Shown here: piece after piece, positions 42,026 to 49,651 of the stretch
Layout: every line of letters starts with the position of its first letter
How positions within the stretch are numbered: position 1 is the stretch's first letter
Source of the DNA: Flavobacteriales bacterium
GTDB lineage: Bacteria > Bacteroidota > Bacteroidia > UBA10329
Length of the DNA stretch: 64,000 nucleotides
Direction of reading: 5' to 3'
NCBI GenBank assembly: GCA_020635535.1
Contig: JACJZP010000010.1
Span: 45,070 to 109,069, forward strand
The notes under the pieces: generated by a model
Database searches by the model: none
The model's input: only the letters and a program-made list of their open reading frames with translations
Told to the model about the DNA's origin: nothing
Translations under genes and position numbers: made by a program

Positions 42026-43711
42026 ATGGAATTTAAACAAACGTTAACGCCTACACAGCGTTTTTGGAGATTGTTGCATCCGGATAGGAAGGAGATCCGG
42101 AACATATATGTCTATGCGGTATTCAATGGGCTCATTAACCTATCGTTGCCGTTAGGCATACAAGCCATAATAAACCTTATACAAGGAGGCCAGGTCAGTA
42201 CCGCATGGATAGTACTGGTCTCCGTAGTTGTGGCCGGTGTGGCGGCAACGGGCATCCTTCAGATAGCACAATTGAGGATTTCTGAAAACCTACAGCAGAA
42301 GATCTTTGCGCGGTCAGCATTTGAATTCGCATTCCGCATACCGCGCATCAAAATGGAGGCGATATACAAGCATTACGCACCAGAGCTGATGAACCGGTTT
42401 TTCGATACGCTCACGGTTCAGAAGGGGCTCAGCAAAATCCTAATAGATTTCTCATCGGCCATGCTGCAGGTGCTTTTCGGTCTCATACTTCTGTCATTCT
42501 ACCATCCATTTTTCATCCTGTTCAGCCTCATTCTCATTCTTCTGGTATTTGCCATATTCCGCCTTACTGGCAAACCTGGTCTTGATACAAGTCTGCTCGA
42601 ATCGAAATACAAATACAAAGTGGCACATTGGCTTGAAGAACTGGCCAGAACAGGAACCACATTCAAGTTGGCAGGAAAGACAGAACTGCCTCTGACAAGA
42701 ATGGATAAAGAAGTAGAGAATTATCTACACGCACGCGAAGGTCACTTCAAGATACTGGTACAGCAATATTCATTGATGGTGATCTTCAAGGCTTTTGTTG
42801 CAGCCGGATTGCTTGCCATGGGCGGAATACTTGTCATGCAGCAACTGATGAACATCGGTCAGTTCGTGGCTGCAGAGATCATCATACTTCTGGTCATGGG
42901 ATCGGTGGAGAAACTGGTGCTCAATCTGGAAACAGTTTATGATGTACTGACCGCTTTGGAAAAGATGGGTCAGGTAAGCGACCTTGAAATAGAGGAGACC
43001 AAAGGCCTGGAAACCATTTGTAAAAAGGAAGATTGCGGAATGAAGGTATCACTTCGAGATGTGCGATTCTCTTATCCGGATGGTGACAAGGAGATACTTT
43101 GCGGCATCAGTTTGGATGTGGGGGCAAGACAAAGCGTAATAATAAAAGGCCAGAACGGTTCAGGAAAGAGCACCCTTCTACAGGTTATTGCCGGATTATA
43201 TGATGTGGATGGCGGCCAAGTGATATACAATGATCTGCCAAAGGGAAATCTAGATCTTACCACGCTGCGTTCTCACATTGGCGATTGCCTCACGCAGGAA
43301 CAACTTTTCGATGGAACCATTTTGGAGAACATTGCCATGGGCCGTGAAGGCGCCACTTTTGAAAATGTGAAATGGGCTGTGGAGAACTTGAAACTTGACT
43401 CGTTCATCAACTCCTTGCCCGAGGGGTATCATACAATGGTTGATCCGCAAGGCAAGAAGCTGCCCAAAAGCGTTACACAGAAACTCTTGTTGGCCAGAAG
43501 CATTGCAGATAGACCAAAGCTGCTTCTTTTGGAAGACGCATTGGAGCATTTGGATGACGAAGAGCGCAGATCCATTGTCGATTTTCTTGTGAAAAAGGAG
43601 CACGATTGGACAATTGTGGCGGTTTCTGCCAATGCGTATTTCCAATCAAAGGTTGACCGTGTAGTGCAGATGTACAACGGGTGCTTTATCAATGAAGTTG
43701 AACCAACTTAG
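42026..43711 (+). CDS. ABC exporter (fused membrane and nucleotide-binding domains) with degenerate ATPase motifs
   Basis: 561 residues from the ATG 2 bp after tetR (a GTG at 42020 overlaps it). Residues 25-300 hold about six membrane helices of the type I exporter fold; no C39 peptidase domain. Walker A GQNGSGKST is intact (375-383). The signature LSGGQ is replaced by KLPKSVTQK, Walker B ends LLLLED (503-504 Glu-Asp) rather than Asp-Glu, and the H-loop His is Ser (AVSANAY, Ser534). Such motifs suggest slow or altered ATP hydrolysis. With HlyD- and TolC-like partners it forms a type I secretion-like export system; no substrate peptide is apparent. Confidence 0.88.
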   Translation: MEFKQTLTPTQRFWRLLHPDRKEIRNIYVYAVFNGLINLSLPLGIQAIINLIQGGQVSTAWIVLVSVVVAGVAATGILQIAQLRISENLQQKIFARSAFEFAFRIPRIKMEAIYKHYAPELMNRFFDTLTVQKGLSKILIDFSSAMLQVLFGLILLSFYHPFFILFSLILILLVFAIFRLTGKPGLDTSLLESKYKYKVAHWLEELARTGTTFKLAGKTELPLTRMDKEVENYLHAREGHFKILVQQYSLMVIFKAFVAAGLLAMGGILVMQQLMNIGQFVAAEIIILLVMGSVEKLVLNLETVYDVLTALEKMGQVSDLEIEETKGLETICKKEDCGMKVSLRDVRFSYPDGDKEILCGISLDVGARQSVIIKGQNGSGKSTLLQVIAGLYDVDGGQVIYNDLPKGNLDLTTLRSHIGDCLTQEQLFDGTILENIAMGREGATFENVKWAVENLKLDSFINSLPEGYHTMVDPQGKKLPKSVTQKLLLARSIADRPKLLLLEDALEHLDDEERRSIVDFLVKKEHDWTIVAVSANAYFQSKVDRVVQMYNGCFINEVEPT

Positions 43712-43720
43712 ACAGGAGCC

Positions 43721-45079
43721 ATGTTGAACATCTCAAACACATCTGTAAGCAGATACATAGACCGATCAAAATTCACCTCGCTCCGAAAAGCAGAGGAGCG
43801 CGCCTCCAGTAAAGTACTGCGTAAGGTACTGGGAGTTTTCTTCGGCATAGCGTTACTGTTCATGTTCGTGCCTTGGACGCAGAATATCCGAGCCCGCGGA
43901 AATGTTACCACCTTGAAACCGGATCAGCGACCACAGACCATTCACTCCGTAATTGGGGGTAGAATTGAAAAGTGGTTTGTGCAAGAAGGCGATTTTGTAA
44001 AGAAAGGCGATACCATTCTTTTTATTTCCGAGGTGAAAGACGACTATTTCGACCCGAATCTTTTAGGCAGAACACAGGAACAGCTAAAGGCCAAAGAGAT
44101 GTCTGTAGACTCTTATATGGAAAAAGTTCGTGCCTTGGATAAACAGATAGATGCATTGGTTCAGACAGCCGAACTGAAGCTGAAGCAGACCAAGAACAAG
44201 TACCGTCAAGCCGAGCTCAAAGTAGTGGCCGACAGTATGGATTATCAGGCATACAAGGTCAACTTCGACATTGCTCAGACGCAGTTCGAGCGTTTCAAAG
44301 AGTTACAGGAAAAAGGCTTGAAGTCTCTCACCGATCTGGAGAACAAGCGCAACTCCATGCAAAAAGCGCAGGCAGAGATGATAGCCGGAGAGAACAAGTT
44401 GCTTACCAGTAGAAACGAGTTGATCAATGCCGAAGTGGAGCTTCTTGCGGTACAGGCAAAGTATCGGGATGAGATTGCAAAGGCCGAATCAGATAAATAC
44501 ACGGCCATGAGCAGTATGTATGATGCCGAAGCGGTGGTTACCAAGCTGCAGAATCAGTACATGAACTACTCAGTTCGAACGGGAATGTATTACATCACAG
44601 CACCTCAGAACGGGTTCATTACCAAAGCAATTCAGTCTGGCATTGGCGAAACGGTAAAGGAAGGAACCCCAATTGTAAGCATTATGCCCGCAGACTATGA
44701 TCTGGCAGTTGCCATGTACATTAAACCTATAGACCTGCCACTGTTGGAAAAAGGAGCTCAGGTACGCATTCAGTTCGATGGTTGGCCGGCCATTGTCTTT
44801 TCGGGTTGGCCCAACACCAGCTACGGAACATATGGAGGGAAGGTATTTGCCATAGATAACTTCATTAGCGATAATGGTAAGTATCGTGTGTTGGTGGCGC
44901 CAGATGAGGAAGACCACCCATGGCCAACAGCATTGCGGGTTGGGGCCGGAGCAAGTAACATGCTACTCTTGAAAGATGTACCTATCTGGTATGAGCTATG
45001 GCGACAGATAAACGGCTTTCCACCAGATTATTACAAGCCGGAAACCACCTCGCTTTCAGATAAAGACACCAAGAAATGA
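43721..45079 (+). CDS. HlyD-family membrane fusion protein
   Basis: 452 residues. One N-terminal membrane segment (about 38-58, GVFFGIALLFMFVPW), a split lipoyl domain (SVIGGRIEKWFVQEGDFVKK and YITAPQNGFITKAI), a long coiled-coil hairpin between them (about 110-275), and a C-terminal beta-barrel. It bridges the inner-membrane ABC exporter to the TolC-like channel. It follows the ABC gene by 9 bp and overlaps the TolC gene by 4 bp. Confidence 0.93.
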   Translation: MLNISNTSVSRYIDRSKFTSLRKAEERASSKVLRKVLGVFFGIALLFMFVPWTQNIRARGNVTTLKPDQRPQTIHSVIGGRIEKWFVQEGDFVKKGDTILFISEVKDDYFDPNLLGRTQEQLKAKEMSVDSYMEKVRALDKQIDALVQTAELKLKQTKNKYRQAELKVVADSMDYQAYKVNFDIAQTQFERFKELQEKGLKSLTDLENKRNSMQKAQAEMIAGENKLLTSRNELINAEVELLAVQAKYRDEIAKAESDKYTAMSSMYDAEAVVTKLQNQYMNYSVRTGMYYITAPQNGFITKAIQSGIGETVKEGTPIVSIMPADYDLAVAMYIKPIDLPLLEKGAQVRIQFDGWPAIVFSGWPNTSYGTYGGKVFAIDNFISDNGKYRVLVAPDEEDHPWPTALRVGAGASNMLLLKDVPIWYELWRQINGFPPDYYKPETTSLSDKDTKK

Positions 45080-46482
45080 GAGGGCGTTTCTACATGCTTT
45101 TTCTGCTTCTGCTAACGGAAGCGGTTTATGCGCAGTCCGTTGCAAACGATGTGCTGAGTTTTGAAGATTACACGGCCATTGTTAGGCAGCACCACCCAAT
45201 GGCTGTTCAGTCAGAACTCATAAGAAAGAAAGGAGATGCCACGGTGCAAATGGCGCGTGGAGGATTTGATCCCAAGATAGGAACCGATATCAGTCAAAAG
45301 TATTTCAAAGGCGATCAGTATTACAGCCTCATCGATGCCGGGCTCAAAGTTCCAACATGGTTCGGGGTAGAGGCGTATGCAGGTTACGAGCAGAATGGAG
45401 GCGTTTATCTCAACCCGGAAAACAGCACCAGCGGTGGCGGACTGGTATATGCTGGTGTTTCATTACCAGTAGGTCGAGGACTTTTCATTGATGAAAGAAG
45501 GGCAGAACTCAGACGTGCACAGATATACCAGAAGAGCACCACGGTGGAGCAACGGCTAATGATGAATGAACTGCTCTACGAGGCAGGAAAAGCCTACTGG
45601 AACTGGTTTGAGAAGTATCAGGTGCTTAGGGTATATGAAGACGCGCTTGGCTTGGCCGAGTTCCGATTGAATGCTGTAAAACAGCAGGCCTCATTGGGAG
45701 ACCGCCCGGCCATTGATACACTTGAAGCGGGCATTCAACTGCAGAACAGACAGTTGGCTTTGCAGCAAGCGCAACTTGAATTCAGAAACGCTTCTGCCAT
45801 GCTGGGAGTTTTTCTTTGGCAGAATGGACAGATTCCTTTGGAGTTGGAAGAAACAACCATTCCTGTTGATAAAAGCACGGTTCAGCTAAAAACCACAGAG
45901 GGTCTTTTACTTGATAGAATTGATAGCCTTGTTGCATATCACCCATACCTACAGCAGTATCGTTTCAAGATTGACCAGCTTAAAATTGATAAACGGCTTA
46001 AAGTAGAGGGTTTAAAACCTCAATTGGACCTGAAGTACAATGCGCTCAGTCAAGTAGTGGGCAGCAGCCCGTTCTCAGATCTTTCCATCAACAACTACCA
46101 ATGGGGCTTGCAGTTCAGCATGCCTATTCCATTGCGCAAAGAACGAGGGGCGTTAAAATTGGCCAAGCTGAAGATTCAGAATGCCGAATTGGATGTGGTG
46201 GACACAAAAGCACAGATAGACTATAAGATAACAGCAGCCATTAACGAATGGAACACTACCCGAGAGCAGACTGCCCTGTATCAACGCACGGTGAGCGACT
46301 ATCTTGGGCTGTTGGAGGGTGAAAGAGAGAAATTCGTGGCAGGAGAAAGTTCCCTTTTCATGGTCAACTCCCGCGAGTTGGGCTACATCAATGCGCAGAT
46401 CAAATATCTGGAGTTACTGACCAAGAACCGGAAAGCAGATTTGACCACCAACTACTCATTGGGTATTTTGAATGATGACTAG
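45076..46482 (+). CDS. TolC-family outer-membrane channel protein
   Basis: 468 residues with signal peptide (cut after VYAQ). Two long coiled-coil halves of the outer-membrane efflux protein type are visible, the second ending with ESSLFMVNSRELGYINAQIK, the typical C-terminal helix. Last gene of the tetR operon. The stop codon starts a small palindrome GCCCAA-A-TTGGGC (46482-46494) that may weakly terminate. A remnant similar to its C-terminal block lies at 52147. Confidence 0.92.
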   Translation: MRGRFYMLFLLLLTEAVYAQSVANDVLSFEDYTAIVRQHHPMAVQSELIRKKGDATVQMARGGFDPKIGTDISQKYFKGDQYYSLIDAGLKVPTWFGVEAYAGYEQNGGVYLNPENSTSGGGLVYAGVSLPVGRGLFIDERRAELRRAQIYQKSTTVEQRLMMNELLYEAGKAYWNWFEKYQVLRVYEDALGLAEFRLNAVKQQASLGDRPAIDTLEAGIQLQNRQLALQQAQLEFRNASAMLGVFLWQNGQIPLELEETTIPVDKSTVQLKTTEGLLLDRIDSLVAYHPYLQQYRFKIDQLKIDKRLKVEGLKPQLDLKYNALSQVVGSSPFSDLSINNYQWGLQFSMPIPLRKERGALKLAKLKIQNAELDVVDTKAQIDYKITAAINEWNTTREQTALYQRTVSDYLGLLEGEREKFVAGESSLFMVNSRELGYINAQIKYLELLTKNRKADLTTNYSLGILNDD

Positions 46483-46500
46483 CCCAAATTGGGCCATGCA

Positions 46501-46611
46501 TCAAGTATGCTCTTCTCGTGTAAATGGTTGAGCTTCGTACAGTTCAGACACAATGTCCAGAGCAAGTGTAAGCGCGCTGCTCACCCATCACTCAAAATTA
46601 TTGGCTGGCAT
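46501..46611 (-). pseudogene. Short antisense reading frame with one in-frame TGA, behind the second operator copy
   Basis: From an ATG at 46611 the minus strand reads MPANNFE, TGA, then WVSSALTLALDIVSELYEAQ and PFTREEHT before a second TGA at 46501. The two parts are in one frame, and the composition after the stop looks protein-like. A GTG at 46584 could start a 27-residue product. A TetR-type operator/-7 box (46677-46655) points this way and would give a leader of about 37 bases. It may be a decayed gene, a small protein or just an antisense transcript. Confidence 0.3.
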
Positions 46612-46654
46612 CTTCCAAGTGCTAGAACAAAACCGTTCGATAGTGGTTAATACA

Positions 46655-46677
46655 AAAGTAATAGTAATGCTATTAAC
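46655..46677 (-). promoter_or_regulatory. Second copy of the TetR-type operator with -7 box
   Basis: TAATAG-N5-CTATTA at 46661-46677; read on the minus strand it continues into TACTTTTG (46662-46655), an exact TAnnTTTG. Aligned with 41316-41338 it has 21 of 23 identical bases. It lies 15 bp before the TPR gene's first ATG. The embedded promoter points away from the TPR gene, yet a bound repressor could affect both directions. The rest of the 46483-46691 gap has no other features beyond the palindrome at 46482. Confidence 0.55.
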
Positions 46678-46691
46678 GCGTTTCACTTATC

Positions 46692-48026
46692 ATGATAACA
46701 GGCGCCAACATAAAGAACAGTGGTATTGAATGGTGGGCACGGTTTAATTCTTGTTCAGAGAAAGAGTGGTACTATTTGAAACGTTCTATTTCAGCCTGTT
46801 TTCTGGTTCTAATAGCCGGTTTGCTCAGCATTGACGGTCTTCGGGCTCAGACCCCCGAGCGCATTGCATCCATAGGAGAAATCCAAAGAGGTAACAACCT
46901 TCTATCAATGGCCATCTGGCCTGAGGCGCTTTCGGCTTTTGACAATGCAATAATCCTAGACCCGTCTTTTGCTACTGCGTACATGAAAAAGGCCAATCTA
47001 TTGGCCAAGATCGGCAGAACGGTTGAGGCCGAACAGTTATATGCAAAAGCAATTCAACTGAATCCATATTCAGCTTACATATACGATTCCAGGGCCAAAT
47101 CACGCATGCTTGCTCAGAATTACAAGGATGCCTTGTCTGACCTTCAACTGGCCGTTGGGCTGAATGGAGAAGACCCTGAATTGCGAGACAGGCTTATTGA
47201 TGACCTGATGCTTACAGGTAATTATGAGGATGCCTTGAAGCAGATAGATTCTCTACTTATGGAAGATTTCAGAGTTGGTTATGAACTAGAAAAGAAAGCG
47301 CTCATACTGTTGCTGGAGAACGATGCAGATCAGGCCATACAGGTAATAAGCACCGTTATATCCCTGAATCCGGGTTCTGCGTTTGCTCACGATCTGTTGG
47401 GTATTGGGCTTTTACTTAACGATAGACCATCTGAGGCGCTTGAAGAGTTCTCCAGAGCATTGGAGCTGGATTCCGTTATGGTGAATGCTTACCATAATCG
47501 TGCAATTACCAACCGCATACTTGGTAATAACCAAGGAGCTTTGCACGATCTGAACAAAGCGTTGGAACTCAGCCAGAACAGCTACCGGCTCTATTACGCT
47601 CGAGCCGTTATCAAGAAAGAAATGGGATTGGTAGATCAGGCTCTTGCAGACTACAACGAGGCCATTCGTATAAATGATGAGTTTGAAGACGCGCTGTACA
47701 ACAGGGCTTATACGCTTAACCTCATCGGCAGAGTTACAGAAGCTTTGGACGATCTTGAAAAACTATTGGACGAAAATCCAAATGAAGCGGAAGCATGGAA
47801 TCTGAGAGGCAATCTGAAGGTTCTTTATGCTGAGTATGCTCAGGCCATTGCCGATTATGACAAGGCAATTTCGCTGAACCCGAACACCGCCCAAGCGTAC
47901 TACAATCGAGGTCTTGCAAACCTGATGCTCTATCGTTTTACAGATGGATGCGAAGATCTGAGAACAAGCTCAAGCATGGGTTTTGAGCAAGCCAAGAAGA
48001 AACTAGAAGCATTCTGTCAGCAATGA
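46692..48026 (+). CDS. Exported tetratricopeptide-repeat protein
   Basis: 444 residues from the ATG at 46692. About ten TPR units run from residue 60 to the end, with the consensus turns ALSAFDNAIILDPSFATAYM and AQAIADYDKAISLNPNTAQA. A signal peptide (KRSISACFLVLIAGLLSIDG) starts only at residue 30, so a TTG at 46776 may be the true start. The stop overlaps the LRR gene by 4 bp. A periplasmic protein-interaction role is likely; partners unknown. Confidence 0.85.
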   Translation: MITGANIKNSGIEWWARFNSCSEKEWYYLKRSISACFLVLIAGLLSIDGLRAQTPERIASIGEIQRGNNLLSMAIWPEALSAFDNAIILDPSFATAYMKKANLLAKIGRTVEAEQLYAKAIQLNPYSAYIYDSRAKSRMLAQNYKDALSDLQLAVGLNGEDPELRDRLIDDLMLTGNYEDALKQIDSLLMEDFRVGYELEKKALILLLENDADQAIQVISTVISLNPGSAFAHDLLGIGLLLNDRPSEALEEFSRALELDSVMVNAYHNRAITNRILGNNQGALHDLNKALELSQNSYRLYYARAVIKKEMGLVDQALADYNEAIRINDEFEDALYNRAYTLNLIGRVTEALDDLEKLLDENPNEAEAWNLRGNLKVLYAEYAQAIADYDKAISLNPNTAQAYYNRGLANLMLYRFTDGCEDLRTSSSMGFEQAKKKLEAFCQQ

Positions 48027-48868
48027 AACAATTGGTAATCCTCATCCTTCTTCTTGCGGCTGTGCAAGATGGGAACGCACAGAAACACCACAGATACAGG
48101 GTTTACACAGATCTGGATCTGGCCTTGCGTCAACCTGAAGATGTTATTGGGCTTGATCTTTCGCGCAGCGCGGGAGTTGATCTGGAAAAGCTACTGCCAC
48201 TTTTCGTAAACCTGGAATATCTGGATCTGAGCAACCAGCATCTTTCCTATGTGCCAACCAGCATCGCCAACCTTAATAAACTGCGGTTTCTCAATATGAG
48301 TGGTAACGAATTCATCACCTTACCTCAATCACTTTCACAACTGAGTAAACTGGAAGAGATACGATTAGACCGGGATGTACGATTGAACAAGGATCAGGCC
48401 TTGCAGGTACTTACAGAGCTGCCATTGCTTAGAACGCTCTCTTTACGGGCCGATTCCATCACTTACATACCCTTGGCCATTGGCAAACTGAAAGGATTAA
48501 GATCCCTCAATTTAGGAGGGAACCAGATACAGGCATTGCCAGATACGTTGGCAAGTTTGGTAGAGCTTGAAGAACTATTTCTTGACGCGGAAGCACAACT
48601 TGACCTTAAAGAAGCATTTGAAATACTAGGCAGGCTGCCCAATCTACGGTACTTGCATCTGGAAGATAACGGCATAAGTGAGATTCCGGCCAATTGGAGC
48701 AACCTGAAGCAGTTGGAAAAACTGTACCTCGGTAGGAACCAGATCCGAGACCTGAGAATGAATATTGAAAGAGCGGGCAAGTTGAAGTTCATAGACCTGG
48801 ATGGGAATCCACTAAAAACCGGAATGAGAGACGATCTGCAACGAACAGGCATCAGGTTCAAATTCTAA
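48023..48868 (+). CDS. Exported leucine-rich-repeat protein
   Basis: 281 residues with signal peptide (cut after GNAQ). Eight or so LRRs with the bacterial pattern, for example LEYLDLSNQHLSYVPTSIAN and LRSLNLGGNQIQALPDTLAS. Translationally coupled to the TPR gene by ATGA. LRR and TPR proteins made together in the envelope suggest an assembly or recognition function. No C-terminal sorting domain. Confidence 0.88.
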   Translation: MKQLVILILLLAAVQDGNAQKHHRYRVYTDLDLALRQPEDVIGLDLSRSAGVDLEKLLPLFVNLEYLDLSNQHLSYVPTSIANLNKLRFLNMSGNEFITLPQSLSQLSKLEEIRLDRDVRLNKDQALQVLTELPLLRTLSLRADSITYIPLAIGKLKGLRSLNLGGNQIQALPDTLASLVELEELFLDAEAQLDLKEAFEILGRLPNLRYLHLEDNGISEIPANWSNLKQLEKLYLGRNQIRDLRMNIERAGKLKFIDLDGNPLKTGMRDDLQRTGIRFKF

Positions 48869-48880
48869 CAGCAAGGACAA

Positions 48881-49258
48881 ATGATACTATTACGCATAGT
48901 CAGTAAAAGTGAAGGCAAGATCGAGGAGATTGCTGAAACACTTCTTAGAGAAAGACTCATCATGGATGTGAACATAAAAAGAGACCTGGAGCGTGCAGAA
49001 ATGGTGAACGACAAACTGATTCTAACACCGGTTTATCTGCTCACCGCAAAGACGAGAGCAACTCTTTTTGATGCGATCGACCAGTTGTTAAATGACCTCT
49101 ATCCCGGACACATGCCAGAGGTTTATGCCATTCCTATCATGCAAATGGATTGGAAACAAGCTCAAAGCCTTACAAGAGATGTGCAGTCGGTGTCTAAGAG
49201 GGCAAGGCTGAAAAAGCTACTTCGTAGGGTAAGCGGAGGAGGTAGGTCAAAATCATGA
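48881..49258 (+). CDS. CutA-like (GlnB-fold) protein with basic tail
   Basis: 125 residues. The order of elements matches CutA1: strand ILLRIVSKSEG, helix KIEEIAETLLRERLIMDVNI, strand DKLILTPVYLLTAKT, helix ATLFDAIDQLLNDLYPG, and the MPEVYAIPIMQMD strand like CutA's PEIIAxPI. The last 30 residues are basic (SKRARLKKLLRRVSGGGRSK). CutA proteins form trimers and have been linked to metal tolerance. Here it is last in the TPR-LRR unit, 12 bp after it. The match is by pattern only. Confidence 0.65.
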   Translation: MILLRIVSKSEGKIEEIAETLLRERLIMDVNIKRDLERAEMVNDKLILTPVYLLTAKTRATLFDAIDQLLNDLYPGHMPEVYAIPIMQMDWKQAQSLTRDVQSVSKRARLKKLLRRVSGGGRSKS

Positions 49259-49287
49259 ATTTCATGTGATGTATATGGCAAGATAAA

Positions 49288-49315
49288 AAGGGCACGATCA
49301 CATGATCGCGCCCTT
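49288..49315 (-). terminator. Terminator downstream of the 49341 gene
   Basis: Arms AAGGGC-A-CGATCA and TGATCG-C-GCCCTT form a 12-bp stem with one mismatch. On the minus strand a run of five T follows, so it mainly ends transcription of the 49341-49640 gene; it may also stop the TPR-LRR-CutA unit. Confidence 0.65.
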
Positions 49316-49340
49316 AGCACAAACTGAAGCGATCCAACCC

Positions 49341-49640
49341 TCAGTTTGTTTCTTGCCCCACCTTGGTTTGAACTGAAGTGGAAATGGAAATGGTGGCGTT
49401 TATGGCAAGTTCGGTAGAGTTTTCAATGGCCTTATCCACCATCTCATGCACTTTTATTCTGGAAGCATTAAGCTCTTTGATGCGCTTGTGAGAAGCTGCG
49501 GTATCTGTTCCAGTTTCAAAACCACGGATGATCTTCACATTATGGAATCTCACCTTATCCTCTAGAATCGTAAGTAGAACTTCTCGTGCTTCCTGCGGAC
49601 TGAATGTCCCATTTATCAATTCGATTTCCTCTGTTTTCAT
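49341..49640 (-). CDS. Small conserved Bacteroidota protein
   Basis: 99 residues, no signal peptide. The opening IELINGTFSPQEAREVLLTI and the following DKVRFHNVKIIRGFETGTD block resemble a small family common in Bacteroidota whose members combine a GTFSPEEA start with a helical tail. No known function. It lies 11 bp downstream of the isocitrate dehydrogenase on the same strand and may be cotranscribed. Confidence 0.7.
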   Translation of the reverse strand: MKTEEIELINGTFSPQEAREVLLTILEDKVRFHNVKIIRGFETGTDTAASHKRIKELNASRIKVHEMVDKAIENSTELAINATISISTSVQTKVGQETN

Positions 49641-49651
49641 GACTCTGAGCT

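Noticed and set aside
46588..46590. The in-frame TGA of the antisense frame as a selenocysteine codon
   Set aside because: No selA, selB or tRNA-Sec in the window and no hairpin directly after the TGA; selD here is explained by tRNA selenouridine. A decayed or alternative start is simpler.
48886..48900. ACTAT-N5-ATAGT palindrome at the start of the CutA-like gene as a third TetR operator
   Set aside because: The arms are in the opposite orientation (CTAT..ATAG rather than ATAG..CTAT), and it lies within codons without a promoter box.
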